A DNA stretch of 61,457 nt from Actinomadura sp. DC4 (GTDB taxonomy: Bacteria; Actinomycetota; Actinomycetes; Streptosporangiales; Streptosporangiaceae). Shown here piece after piece: positions 34,049-41,063 of the stretch. Where the stretch lies: the NCBI RefSeq assembly GCF_030406325.1, contig NZ_JAUEQY010000047.1:1-61457 (forward strand). Direction: 5' to 3'. Positions within the stretch are counted from its first letter, which is position 1. The number at the start of each line of letters is the position of its first letter. The notes below the pieces were generated by a model that was not told where the DNA came from, ran no database searches, and saw only the letters and a program-made list of their open reading frames with translations. The position numbers and the translations under genes were made by a program.

Positions 34049-34849
34049 TCAGCGCGTGCCGCAGGCCAGGAGCGCGTGGGCCGGGACCACCACGCTGCCG
34101 TCGCCGGCGGCGTACGGCGCGAGCAGGCGGTCGTAGGCCCGCCGTACCTCGGCGATGGTCGCGGGGCCCTGCCGCAGCAGGACGACGCCGTTGGAGCCCA
34201 CCCCCGCCATGGCGCCCGTCTCCCACCACTCGCCGGCGTCGAAGGCGAAGTCCCAGCTCAGCTCCTCCGCCGTGCCGTCGGCGAAGGCGCCGGCCACGAG
34301 CGCGGCGAAGGCGTCCCGCCGGCCGTACGCCATGAACGGGCTCAGCGGCACGTCGTCCGGCCAGGGGACGCCGACCTGTTCCATCGCGTCGCGTACGACG
34401 GCCAGCACGCCGCTGCCCGGCATCACCCAGCAGGTCAGCGCGAGCCGGCCGCCCGGCCGCAGGACCCGGTGCATCTGCTCGATCGCCGCCGGTGGATCGC
34501 CCACGTGGTTGACCACGAAGTTTCCGACCACCGCGTCGAAGCTCTCGTCCTCGTGGGGCAGGCCGGGCAGCACCGCGACCCGTACGTCCGCCTGCGGGAC
34601 GTTGCGCGCCGCGGTCTCGGCCATCTGCGGGTCGGCGTCGACGGCCGAGACCGTCGCGCCCCGGCGTACCGCCTCGGCCGACACGAACCCGGGGCCGGTG
34701 CCGAGGTCGAGCACCCGGCTCCCCACCCCGACCCGCGCGGCGTCCAGCAGCGGGCCGATGGCGTGCGCGGTCAGGCGGGCGAAGCCGCGCTCGTACGCGC
34801 CGGCCCGCCCGGCCCACAGCTCGCGTTCGTACACGTCGAAGTCGGTCAT
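34049..34849 (-). CDS. Class I SAM-dependent methyltransferase
   Basis: A 266-residue methyltransferase of the UbiE/Methyltransf_11 type. Motif I is VLDLGTGPGFVSAEA, motif II VSAVDADPQMAE, and the post-I region contains FDAVVGNFVVNHVGDP and LRPGGRLALTCWVMPG. There is no signal peptide. It is a single gene between the phosphoesterase operon and the SRPBCC gene, on the same strand but separated from both. The methyl acceptor is unknown. Confidence 0.88.
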   Translation of the reverse strand: MTDFDVYERELWAGRAGAYERGFARLTAHAIGPLLDAARVGVGSRVLDLGTGPGFVSAEAVRRGATVSAVDADPQMAETAARNVPQADVRVAVLPGLPHEDESFDAVVGNFVVNHVGDPPAAIEQMHRVLRPGGRLALTCWVMPGSGVLAVVRDAMEQVGVPWPDDVPLSPFMAYGRRDAFAALVAGAFADGTAEELSWDFAFDAGEWWETGAMAGVGSNGVVLLRQGPATIAEVRRAYDRLLAPYAAGDGSVVVPAHALLACGTR

Positions 34850-34919
34850 GGCGGCAGCATACGTGGAGGTGCGTACGGAACCCCTGGTCGACGTCGCCGG
34901 GAGCCTTGTGATTGAGAAT

Positions 34920-35363
34920 TCAACTTACAGTGTAAAGGCGGGCGGCGATGGCGTCCTCCCAGGACTGCAGATACTCCGGGTAGCCGCGGGCGAAGTCCTC
35001 CAGGCCGGGCGCGGCGGACGGTCGTAGCGCGGTGAGGGCGTACGTGACGCTCACGTCGCTGTGCCCGCCGGCGTCGTCGAGGGTCACCGCGACGGTGCCG
35101 GCCCACACGTCCGGTGTGACGCGGGCGTAGGAGATGTGCCGGCCCGGCCGGCGGTCGAGGACCAGCCACGTGGTCGTCGCGCCGTGCGCGCCGGTCTCGA
35201 AGACCGTGCCCGGGTCGGCGTCGTCCGCAGTGGGAGAGGGGAAGTGCGGCTCCCACCCCGGTGCCCAGTCGCGCTCGCCGAGCGGCGTGAACAGCCGGAA
35301 CGCCTCCTCGGGCGGCAGTGCGACCCGGACGCGCCCGGTCAGGCGTACCTGTTCGCCGCTCAT
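34920..35363 (-). CDS. SRPBCC (START/AHSA1-like) ligand-binding domain protein
   Basis: A 147-residue single-domain protein of the helix-grip fold: the N-terminal strand TGRVRVALPPEEAFRLFTPL, a central HISYARVTPDVWAGTVAVTL and a long C-terminal helix ending YPEYLQSWEDAIAARL. Such proteins bind hydrophobic ligands or act as small cyclases/hydrolases. It overlaps the upstream 81-residue gene by four bases (ATGA), so the two are one operon under the palindromic site at 35598-35619. Confidence 0.82.
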   Translation of the reverse strand: MSGEQVRLTGRVRVALPPEEAFRLFTPLGERDWAPGWEPHFPSPTADDADPGTVFETGAHGATTTWLVLDRRPGRHISYARVTPDVWAGTVAVTLDDAGGHSDVSVTYALTALRPSAAPGLEDFARGYPEYLQSWEDAIAARLYTVS

Positions 35364-35605
35364 CGGGTCTCGTCCAGCTTGTGCGCGTCGGTGGCGGTCA
35401 GCTCCAGCCCGTAGACCGCCTTGAGCTGCTCGATCTTCGCGAGCGTCTCCGGGCCGAACGGCGCCTTGCCCTCGAAGGCGTGCAGCACGACGCCCTCCAC
35501 CAGGTCGCCGAGCGACAGGTCGAGGTACTCCGCCAGGCCCTTGAGGACCTTGAGCGTGTTCCGCTCCATCCGCAGCCCGGTCTGGGTGCGTTCAATTGTT
35601 ACCAT
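35360..35605 (-). CDS. Small ribbon-helix-helix-like protein, possible repressor
   Basis: An 81-residue protein. The core TQTGLRMERNTLKVLKGLAE followed by YLDLSLGDLVEGVVLHAF has the pattern of a strand followed by two helices, as in Arc/MetJ/CopG-type ribbon-helix-helix DNA-binding proteins. Its start codon lies inside an 18-bp perfect palindrome with 8-bp-phased half-sites, which is the usual operator layout for RHH proteins. It is cotranscribed with the SRPBCC gene (4-base overlap). The RHH call is from pattern and context, not from a search; an uncharacterised small conserved protein is the alternative. Confidence 0.55.
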   Translation of the reverse strand: MVTIERTQTGLRMERNTLKVLKGLAEYLDLSLGDLVEGVVLHAFEGKAPFGPETLAKIEQLKAVYGLELTATDAHKLDETR

Positions 35606-35619
35606 GGTAACAAGTTACC
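35596..35619. promoter_or_regulatory. Phased GTTACC/GGTAAC operator over the RHH-gene start
   Basis: A perfect 18-bp palindrome at 35596-35613 (TTGTTACCATGGTAACAA) holds half-sites GTTACC (35598-35603) and GGTAAC (35606-35611), followed by a third half-site GTTACC (35614-35619). Successive half-sites are spaced 8 bp apart and alternate in orientation. The start codon of the small gene (35603-35605) lies in the centre, so binding would block both transcription and translation initiation. The divergent dioxygenase starts 88 bp away and may be under the same control. Confidence 0.6.
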
Positions 35620-35706
35620 ACCCGTGTCGTCGTTCCGCCCAGGCGACCGCGCCTCGGGCGCTCGTGCCAGGATCAAGGTGTCGGCAACCCAGAGGAGGTC
35701 GCGCCA

Positions 35707-36594
35707 ATGGAGAACCCGGGCGGAGAGCTGTTCAGCGAGGAACGCTCGGCCGACGTCGTGATCGCGAGCATGGACGGCACGCCCGACCCGCGTGTGCGGG
35801 AGGTGCTCGGGTCGCTCGTCCGTCACCTGCACGCCTTCGTCAAGGACGTCGAGCTGACCGAGGAGGAGTGGAACGCCGCGATCGCCTTCCTCACCGCGAC
35901 CGGACACAAGAGCGACGACCTGCGGCAGGAGTTCGTCCTGCTCTCCGACGTCCTCGGGGTCTCCATGCTGGTCGAGACGGTCAACCACCGAGCGGGCGGC
36001 GTCGGCACCGAGTCGACGGTGCTCGGCCCGTTCCACGTCGTCGAGTCCCCGCCGCGGCCGCTCGGCGCGGACATCGCGCTGACCGACGGGGGCGAGCCGT
36101 GCCTGGTCACGGGGCGCGTCGTCGGCCCGGACGGCGAGCCGGTCGGCGGCGCGACGGTCGACGTGTGGCAGGCGGACGCCGACGGGTTCTACGACGTGCA
36201 GCGGCCGGACGAGGTGCCGCGGACGAATCTGCGCGGCCTGTTCACGACAGAGCCGGACGGGACGTTCTGGTTCCGTACGATCATGCCGCGCTACTACCCG
36301 ATCCCCGACGACGGACCGGTCGGCACGCTCCTGGCCGCCACCGGGCGCCACCCGAACCGGCCGGCGCACATCCACTTCATCGTCCAGGCCGCAGGGTACG
36401 CCCCGGTGACCACGCACGTGTTCGCCGCCGACAGCCCGTACCTCGAGTCCGACGCCGTCTTCGGCGTCAAGCCGAGCCTCGTACGCGAGTTCGCCGTGGT
36501 CGAGGACCCGGAGCGCGCCGCCTCGCTGGGCCTGCCGGACCGCTTCCGCACGGTCGACTTCGAGGTCGTCCTGTTCCGCTCCGCCGAGGGCTGA
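35707..36594 (+). CDS. Intradiol ring-cleavage dioxygenase (catechol/hydroxyquinol 1,2-type)
   Basis: A 295-residue non-haem Fe(III) dioxygenase. A helical N-terminal dimerisation domain (about 1-105) precedes the beta-sandwich catalytic domain (GTESTVLGPFHVVESPPRPL onward). Predicted iron ligands are Tyr162 (DGFYDVQ), Tyr197 (PRYYPIP), His221 and His223 (PAHIHF), matching the order and spacing in catechol 1,2-dioxygenases. The length and the string WQADADGFYDVQRPD resemble hydroxyquinol 1,2-dioxygenases and chlorocatechol relatives. It opens an aromatic diol ring to a muconate-type acid. No other ring-degradation gene is adjacent, so its pathway is unknown. It is divergent from the RHH/SRPBCC pair. 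Confidence 0.9.
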   Translation: MENPGGELFSEERSADVVIASMDGTPDPRVREVLGSLVRHLHAFVKDVELTEEEWNAAIAFLTATGHKSDDLRQEFVLLSDVLGVSMLVETVNHRAGGVGTESTVLGPFHVVESPPRPLGADIALTDGGEPCLVTGRVVGPDGEPVGGATVDVWQADADGFYDVQRPDEVPRTNLRGLFTTEPDGTFWFRTIMPRYYPIPDDGPVGTLLAATGRHPNRPAHIHFIVQAAGYAPVTTHVFAADSPYLESDAVFGVKPSLVREFAVVEDPERAASLGLPDRFRTVDFEVVLFRSAEG

Positions 36595-36601
36595 GGGCGG
36601 C

Positions 36602-37564
36602 TCAGGTCCGGGTCAGACGGGTCAGCAGGAGGGCGTGGTCGGAGGCCGGGGCGTTCCGCCGGGCCGGCGCGTCGTCGGTGACCGACGGCAGGGACCGGCC
36701 GTGCACCATGTGGACCTCCTGCGTCTGCGCGAGGAGGGTCTGGCTGGCGAGGATGTGGTCGATGAGCTCGCCCCGGCCACGGTAGATCCGGGAGTACCGC
36801 TCATCATCGGGGATGCGCGGCGCCAGGTTCCACAGCCGGGACGCGTCGCCGCCGTCCGGGCGGTCGGCGCCGGCCGTGCCCAGCTCGCTGCCCGGCGGGC
36901 CGAGCAGGATCTGCGTGGTGGCGGCCTGCGGCTCGTCGTTGAGGTCGCCGAGCACCATGACCGGCCGCGTACGGCCCTCGCCGTCGAGCAGCTCGTCGGC
37001 CAGGGCACGTACGGTGACCGCCTCGGCGGTGCGCCGGTTGAGCGCGTACGCGGCGTACCGGGCGCGCTCGCCCTCGTCCTTGGGGGAGAAGCGGCTCCGC
37101 CCGCCCGCCGAGGGGAAGCTGAGCAGCTTGGACTTGAGGTGGCACGCGACCAGGACCAGTTCCTGACCGGGCGCCGACACCCGTACGGCGAGGGCGCCCC
37201 GGCCCATCTGACGCGTCAGCGTGCCCGCGTCGTCGGACTGGGTCCCGCTCAGCTCCACGGGGAACGCGGCGGTGTCGGCGAGGATCTCGAGCGGGAAGCG
37301 GCTGATGAAGCCGACCCGGATCGGATGCGCCTTCTCGAAGTGCTCGGAGGTGACGTGCTGCCAGTCGCCGCGCAGCAGGCCGATGAGGTCGGTGAGCGCG
37401 TCCGGGTCGCCGACCTCCTGCACCGCGAGGACGTCCACGCCCGCCTCGTCGATGGTGGCCGCCAGCCCGCGCAGCTTCTCGGCGTACACCGCCTGGCTCG
37501 CCGGGCCGAAGTCGGCACCGGGTCTGAACAGGTTCTCCAGGTTCCACGTCCCCACGACGGTCAT
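36602..37564 (-). CDS. Endonuclease/exonuclease/phosphatase family protein
   Basis: A ~320-residue cytoplasmic (no signal peptide) member of the EEP fold. The N-terminal motif is GTWNLENLFRPG, the metal Glu is in VLAVQEVGD, ACHLKSKL and VLGDLNDEP hold His, Asp and Asn, and the terminal SDHALLL has the catalytic Asp-His. Substrates in this superfamily range from DNA to phospholipids. The ATG at 37564 with AAGGGGGCGGGG upstream is preferred to a GTG at 37630, whose translation is not family-like. It converges on the dioxygenase with a 7-bp gap. Confidence 0.85.
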   Translation of the reverse strand: MTVVGTWNLENLFRPGADFGPASQAVYAEKLRGLAATIDEAGVDVLAVQEVGDPDALTDLIGLLRGDWQHVTSEHFEKAHPIRVGFISRFPLEILADTAAFPVELSGTQSDDAGTLTRQMGRGALAVRVSAPGQELVLVACHLKSKLLSFPSAGGRSRFSPKDEGERARYAAYALNRRTAEAVTVRALADELLDGEGRTRPVMVLGDLNDEPQAATTQILLGPPGSELGTAGADRPDGGDASRLWNLAPRIPDDERYSRIYRGRGELIDHILASQTLLAQTQEVHMVHGRSLPSVTDDAPARRNAPASDHALLLTRLTRT

Positions 37565-37705
37565 CCCCGCCCCCTTGCCGCCTGGCGCCCCCGCCCGCCG
37601 GCCGAGCTCGGCCCAGGCCCGTGCGTTCACCGTGGCAGATCAATCGCGTTATAGGGGGATATGGCCGTGTCAGGCCTGATTGTTCTGTCGTGTGAGTGAG
37701 GGCGT

Positions 37706-39100
37706 CTACTCGGTGAGGGTCGCGCAGAGCCGGGCGAGGGCGCCGGTGTAGGAGTGGTCCGGCGGCGTCGCGTAGCCGACGACGAGGGCGGGCCCCCGGT
37801 CGTCGTCCGGGTTGTACGTCCGGAGTCCTTCGAGGGCGAGACCGTGGCCGGCGGCGCGGGCGACGACCGCGTCCTCGTCCGTGTCCGGCGGGAGATCGAG
37901 GAGCGCGTGCAGGCCGGCGGCGACGCCGGTCACGCGCACCTCCGGGACCTCGCGGCGCAGGGCGGTGACCAGCCGGTCGCGGCGGCGGCGGTACGCCGTC
38001 CGGCACCGGCGTACGTGCCGGTCGTAGTCCCCCGAGGCGATGAACTCGGCCAGCGTGAGCTGCTCGAACGTGCTCGTGTGCGCGTCGGCGAGCCGCTTGG
38101 CCTCGGCGACCTCCTCCACGAGACCGGCCGGGAGGGCGAGCCAGCCCAGCCGCAGCCCCGGCGCGAGGCTCTTGCTCGCGGTGCCGGCGTAGACGACGTG
38201 GTCGGGGGCGAGCGCCTGCAGCGCGCCCACGGGCTGGCGGTCGTACCGGAACTCCCCGTCGTAGTCGTCCTCGACGACCAGCCCGCCGGTGTCGTGGGCC
38301 CACTGGACCGCCCTCGTACGCCGGTGTGCGGCCAGCGGCACCCCGAGGGGGAACTGGTGCGCCGGGGTCAGCAGCAGCGCCTCGGCCCTGGAGACGACGG
38401 GGTCCTCGAGGACGGCGCCGTCGTCGTCGACCGGGATGGAGACGACCCGCAGGTCATGAGCGGTGACGACCTCGCGGTGGTGCCGATGGCCGTACGCCTC
38501 CACGCCGACGTTCGCGGCGCCGCGGGACCGAAGTACGCGGGCGATCAGGCCCAGGGCCTGAGTGAATCCCGAGCAGACGACGATGTGCTCGGGGCCGGCG
38601 TGAACGCCGCGGGCGCGGGAGAGGTAGCCGGCCAGCGCGGTTCGCAGCTCCGGCAGCCCGCGCGGGTCGCCGTAGCCCAGCGACTCGGCGGGCGCGGCGC
38701 TCAGCGCCCGGCGCCCCGCCGCCAGCCAGGCCGTACGCGGGAAGGACGACAGGCTGGGCGAGCCCGGGCGCAGGTCGTACCGCACCGGGGCCGGCGGGGG
38801 CGCGGCGGCCGGCTTCGGCCCGCCGCGGCCGGTCGCCGGACGGGCGGCGACCCACGTGCCCGAGCCGGACCTGGCGGTCAGCCAGCCCTCGGCGACGAGC
38901 TGGCTGTAGGCGTCCGCGACCGTGTTGCGGGCGATGCCCAGGTCGGCGGCCAGTGCGCGGGAGGAGGGGAGGCGTACACCCTCGGCCAGCCGCCCGGAGC
39001 TCACCGCCTCCCGCAGCGCGGATTCCAGCGTCGCGCGCACCCGCGTGCCGGTCAGATCGAGGTGCAGGTCGACTCCGGATACGGCCCATGTTCTCACCAC
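37706..39100 (-). CDS. MocR/PdxR-type GntR regulator with aminotransferase-like domain
   Basis: A 464-residue two-domain regulator. Residues about 15-80 are a GntR winged helix (LREAVSSGRLAEGVRLPSSR, ARNTVADAYSQLVAEGWLTA). Residues about 105-464 are a fold-type I aminotransferase domain with the PLP lysine Lys310 in GTASKSLAPGLRLGWL and the Asp of VVEDDYDGEFRYD. MocR proteins sense PLP or amino acids and usually control vitamin B6 or amino-acid genes. The start is a double GTG with no ribosome-binding site; a TATGGT at 39114-39109 (minus strand) lies 8 bases upstream of the GTG, which suggests a leaderless transcript. No PdxST genes are adjacent, so the target is elsewhere or unknown. Confidence 0.9.
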   Translation of the reverse strand: MVRTWAVSGVDLHLDLTGTRVRATLESALREAVSSGRLAEGVRLPSSRALAADLGIARNTVADAYSQLVAEGWLTARSGSGTWVAARPATGRGGPKPAAAPPPAPVRYDLRPGSPSLSSFPRTAWLAAGRRALSAAPAESLGYGDPRGLPELRTALAGYLSRARGVHAGPEHIVVCSGFTQALGLIARVLRSRGAANVGVEAYGHRHHREVVTAHDLRVVSIPVDDDGAVLEDPVVSRAEALLLTPAHQFPLGVPLAAHRRTRAVQWAHDTGGLVVEDDYDGEFRYDRQPVGALQALAPDHVVYAGTASKSLAPGLRLGWLALPAGLVEEVAEAKRLADAHTSTFEQLTLAEFIASGDYDRHVRRCRTAYRRRRDRLVTALRREVPEVRVTGVAAGLHALLDLPPDTDEDAVVARAAGHGLALEGLRTYNPDDDRGPALVVGYATPPDHSYTGALARLCATLTE

Positions 39101-39612
39101 AAAAGTGGACCATACTCTTGGGCTGCTCGGGCCGTGGATTCGATTGTTCGAACACCCGTCTCGACCAGAGATCCAAGCCTCTCAGCTCCACGGCTGTGCG
39201 TAATGCACCGACATGCGCACCAAGCCATCAATGCCATCGGCGTCGTCACCCGGGCCCGGGGAGCCGGGCTCGTGCGGGCCCTGACAGGCGGGCCGCCTCG
39301 GCGCCGCTCGCCGGGCCGAAAAATATTTCAGCCGCGTTTCACGTCGATAATGGGGTGGCGGACAACAAATAGCCTGGCCAGGGCATATATCGGAGATGTC
39401 CGGCAACTGAGTGTGATCTCCGTTATCGAACAGTTATCATCCATCGCTCTTGACGCAAGTCAGAAACCCCGCCACCGTCTCCGTGAGAGCGCTCTCAAGA
39501 ACGTACGCCAGACTCCCGACCCGTCCCGCTCTCCGTTCACACCGCGATCCCGGCGGCCGCCACCGCCGGGGCCGTGGCGCCTCATCTCCCTACCCCCAGA
39601 AAGGGAGCCGTC
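39101..39612. other. 512-bp divergent promoter region, MocR and glucanase
   Basis: No gene is supported here. The left end holds the probable leaderless promoter of the MocR gene. The right half is AT-richer and holds the glucanase promoter with a 14-bp palindrome (39484-39497). Open frames in the middle give low-complexity translations without family resemblance. Confidence 0.5.
39450..39497 (+). promoter_or_regulatory. Glucanase promoter with a CebR-like palindrome
   Basis: TTGACG at 39450-39455 and CACCGT at 39473-39478, spaced by 17 bases, form a plausible promoter. The perfect 14-bp palindrome TGAGAGCGCTCTCA (39484-39497) directly follows, where it would cover the start of transcription. 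It differs by two symmetrical base pairs from the CebR operator TGGGAGCGCTCCCA used by LacI-family regulators of cellobiose and glucan use in Streptomyces. A LacI-type repressor responsive to glucan oligosaccharides is inferred; no lacI-type gene lies in the window. Confidence 0.55.
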
Positions 39613-40977
39613 ATGAATCTCCGCCCAGGGGCGCGCCGCCACGCGCCCGCACCCCTCCTCCTGATCGCGGCCGCCGCGATCATGCTCCTCACCGGTCTCC
39701 TCGTCGGCACCCCGCTCCGGGCCGGCGCGACCCCGAAGGCCGCGGCCTGCAACACCGCCAACGCGGCGCAGAACCGCCCCGCCACCGCCTCCTCGGTCGA
39801 GAACTCCGGCACCCCCGCCTCGGCCGCCGTGGACGGGAACACCGGGACCCGCTGGTCCAGCGCGTTCAGCGACCCGCAGTGGCTCCAGGTCGACCTGGGC
39901 TCATCGCAGACGATCTGCCAGGTCACCCTCAACTGGGAGGCGGCGTACGCGACGTCCTTCCAGGTCCAGGTCTCGGCCACCGGCACCGGCGGCTGGACCA
40001 CGGTCTACACCACCACGGCCGGCACCGGCGGCAACCAGACCCTCAACGTCACCGGCACCGGACGGTACGTGCGGGTGTACGGCACCGCGCGGAGCACCCC
40101 GTACGGCTACTCCCTGTGGGAGTTCGGGGTCCACACCACCGGGACGACCACGCCGCCCCCGGCCGATGACTTCTGGGGCGACACGAGCGGCATCCCCGCC
40201 GCCCAGAACGTCCTCGAGTTGAAGATCCTCAACCGGACGAACGGCCACTACCCCGACAGCCAGGTCTACTGGAACTTCAACGGCCAGACGCACTCCATCG
40301 CCGAGCAGCCCTACCTCGACATGCCCGCCAACTCCGCCGGCCGCATGTACTTCTACCTGGGCTCACCGACCGGCCAGTACAAGGACTTCATCGAGTTCAC
40401 GGTCGGGCCGGACGTCTTCAACGGCAACACGACGCGCGTCGACGGGTTCGGCCTGAAGCTGGCCCTGCGGCTGCACGCGCACGACGGGTACGACACACAG
40501 GTCGGCGAGGACCAGGCCACGTTCGCGGAGGACCGCGCGGCGACGTTCCAGAGGTTCCAGAACGAGGTGCCGACCGAGTTCAAGCACCTGGCGACGGTCC
40601 AGGCGCCGTACTACATCCCCGCGCCGGGCAGCGACGGCGCCTTCCGTACGGGCGGGCAGTACGCGAACTACTTCACCGCCTACGCCCAGGCGAACGGCGT
40701 GAACGAGCCCACCTCCAACATCTTCGGATGCGCGGGCTCGATGGCGAGCAACCCGAACATGTGCGCGGCCCTGAACCGGCACGTCGCGGGCCAGTCGCAG
40801 CAGTCCGACCCGAGCCAGTACTACAAGGCCGCCCCGGCCAACTACTACGCCAAGTTCTGGCACGACCACGCGATCAACCACCTGGCCTACGGCTTCCCCT
40901 ACGACGACGTCGCGGGCCAGTCCTCCTTCATCTCCCACGGCGACCCCCAGTACCTGCTCGTCGCCGTCGGCTGGTGA
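39613..40977 (+). CDS. Secreted GH64-like beta-1,3-glucanase with N-terminal F5/8 domain
   Basis: A 454-residue exported enzyme. The signal peptide (about 1-42) is followed by an F5/8 type C/CBM32-like domain (about 45-175; DGNTGTRWSSAFSDPQWLQV and YVRVYGTARSTPYGYSLWEF) and a short Thr/Pro linker. A GH64/thaumatin-like catalytic domain covers about 185-454, with FWGDTSGIPAAQNVLELKIL, GFGLKLALRLHAHDGYDTQV and EDRAATFQRFQNEVPTEF. GH64 enzymes cleave beta-1,3-glucan such as fungal wall glucan. The usual order in relatives is catalytic domain first and binding domain last; here the binding domain is N-terminal. It has a LacI-type operator upstream and is followed by a GH16 gene with the same kind of binding domain. 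Confidence 0.85.
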   Translation: MNLRPGARRHAPAPLLLIAAAAIMLLTGLLVGTPLRAGATPKAAACNTANAAQNRPATASSVENSGTPASAAVDGNTGTRWSSAFSDPQWLQVDLGSSQTICQVTLNWEAAYATSFQVQVSATGTGGWTTVYTTTAGTGGNQTLNVTGTGRYVRVYGTARSTPYGYSLWEFGVHTTGTTTPPPADDFWGDTSGIPAAQNVLELKILNRTNGHYPDSQVYWNFNGQTHSIAEQPYLDMPANSAGRMYFYLGSPTGQYKDFIEFTVGPDVFNGNTTRVDGFGLKLALRLHAHDGYDTQVGEDQATFAEDRAATFQRFQNEVPTEFKHLATVQAPYYIPAPGSDGAFRTGGQYANYFTAYAQANGVNEPTSNIFGCAGSMASNPNMCAALNRHVAGQSQQSDPSQYYKAAPANYYAKFWHDHAINHLAYGFPYDDVAGQSSFISHGDPQYLLVAVGW

Positions 40978-41019
40978 ACCCGGTTCCTTAGGAGCTCCCG
41001 ACAGACCGTCACGCCAGAC

Positions 41020-41049
41020 GGGGCCGTACGGGTGGGTCTGTACGGCCCC
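41020..41049 (+). terminator. Hairpin between the two glucanase genes
   Basis: GGGGCCGTAC (41020-41029) and GTACGGCCCC (41040-41049) form a perfect 10-bp stem with a 10-base loop, immediately before the AAGGAG ribosome-binding site of the GH16 gene. It may be a partial terminator or a processing/attenuation site that lowers GH16 expression relative to GH64. Confidence 0.5.
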
Positions 41050-41063
41050 GGTAAGGAGCACAC

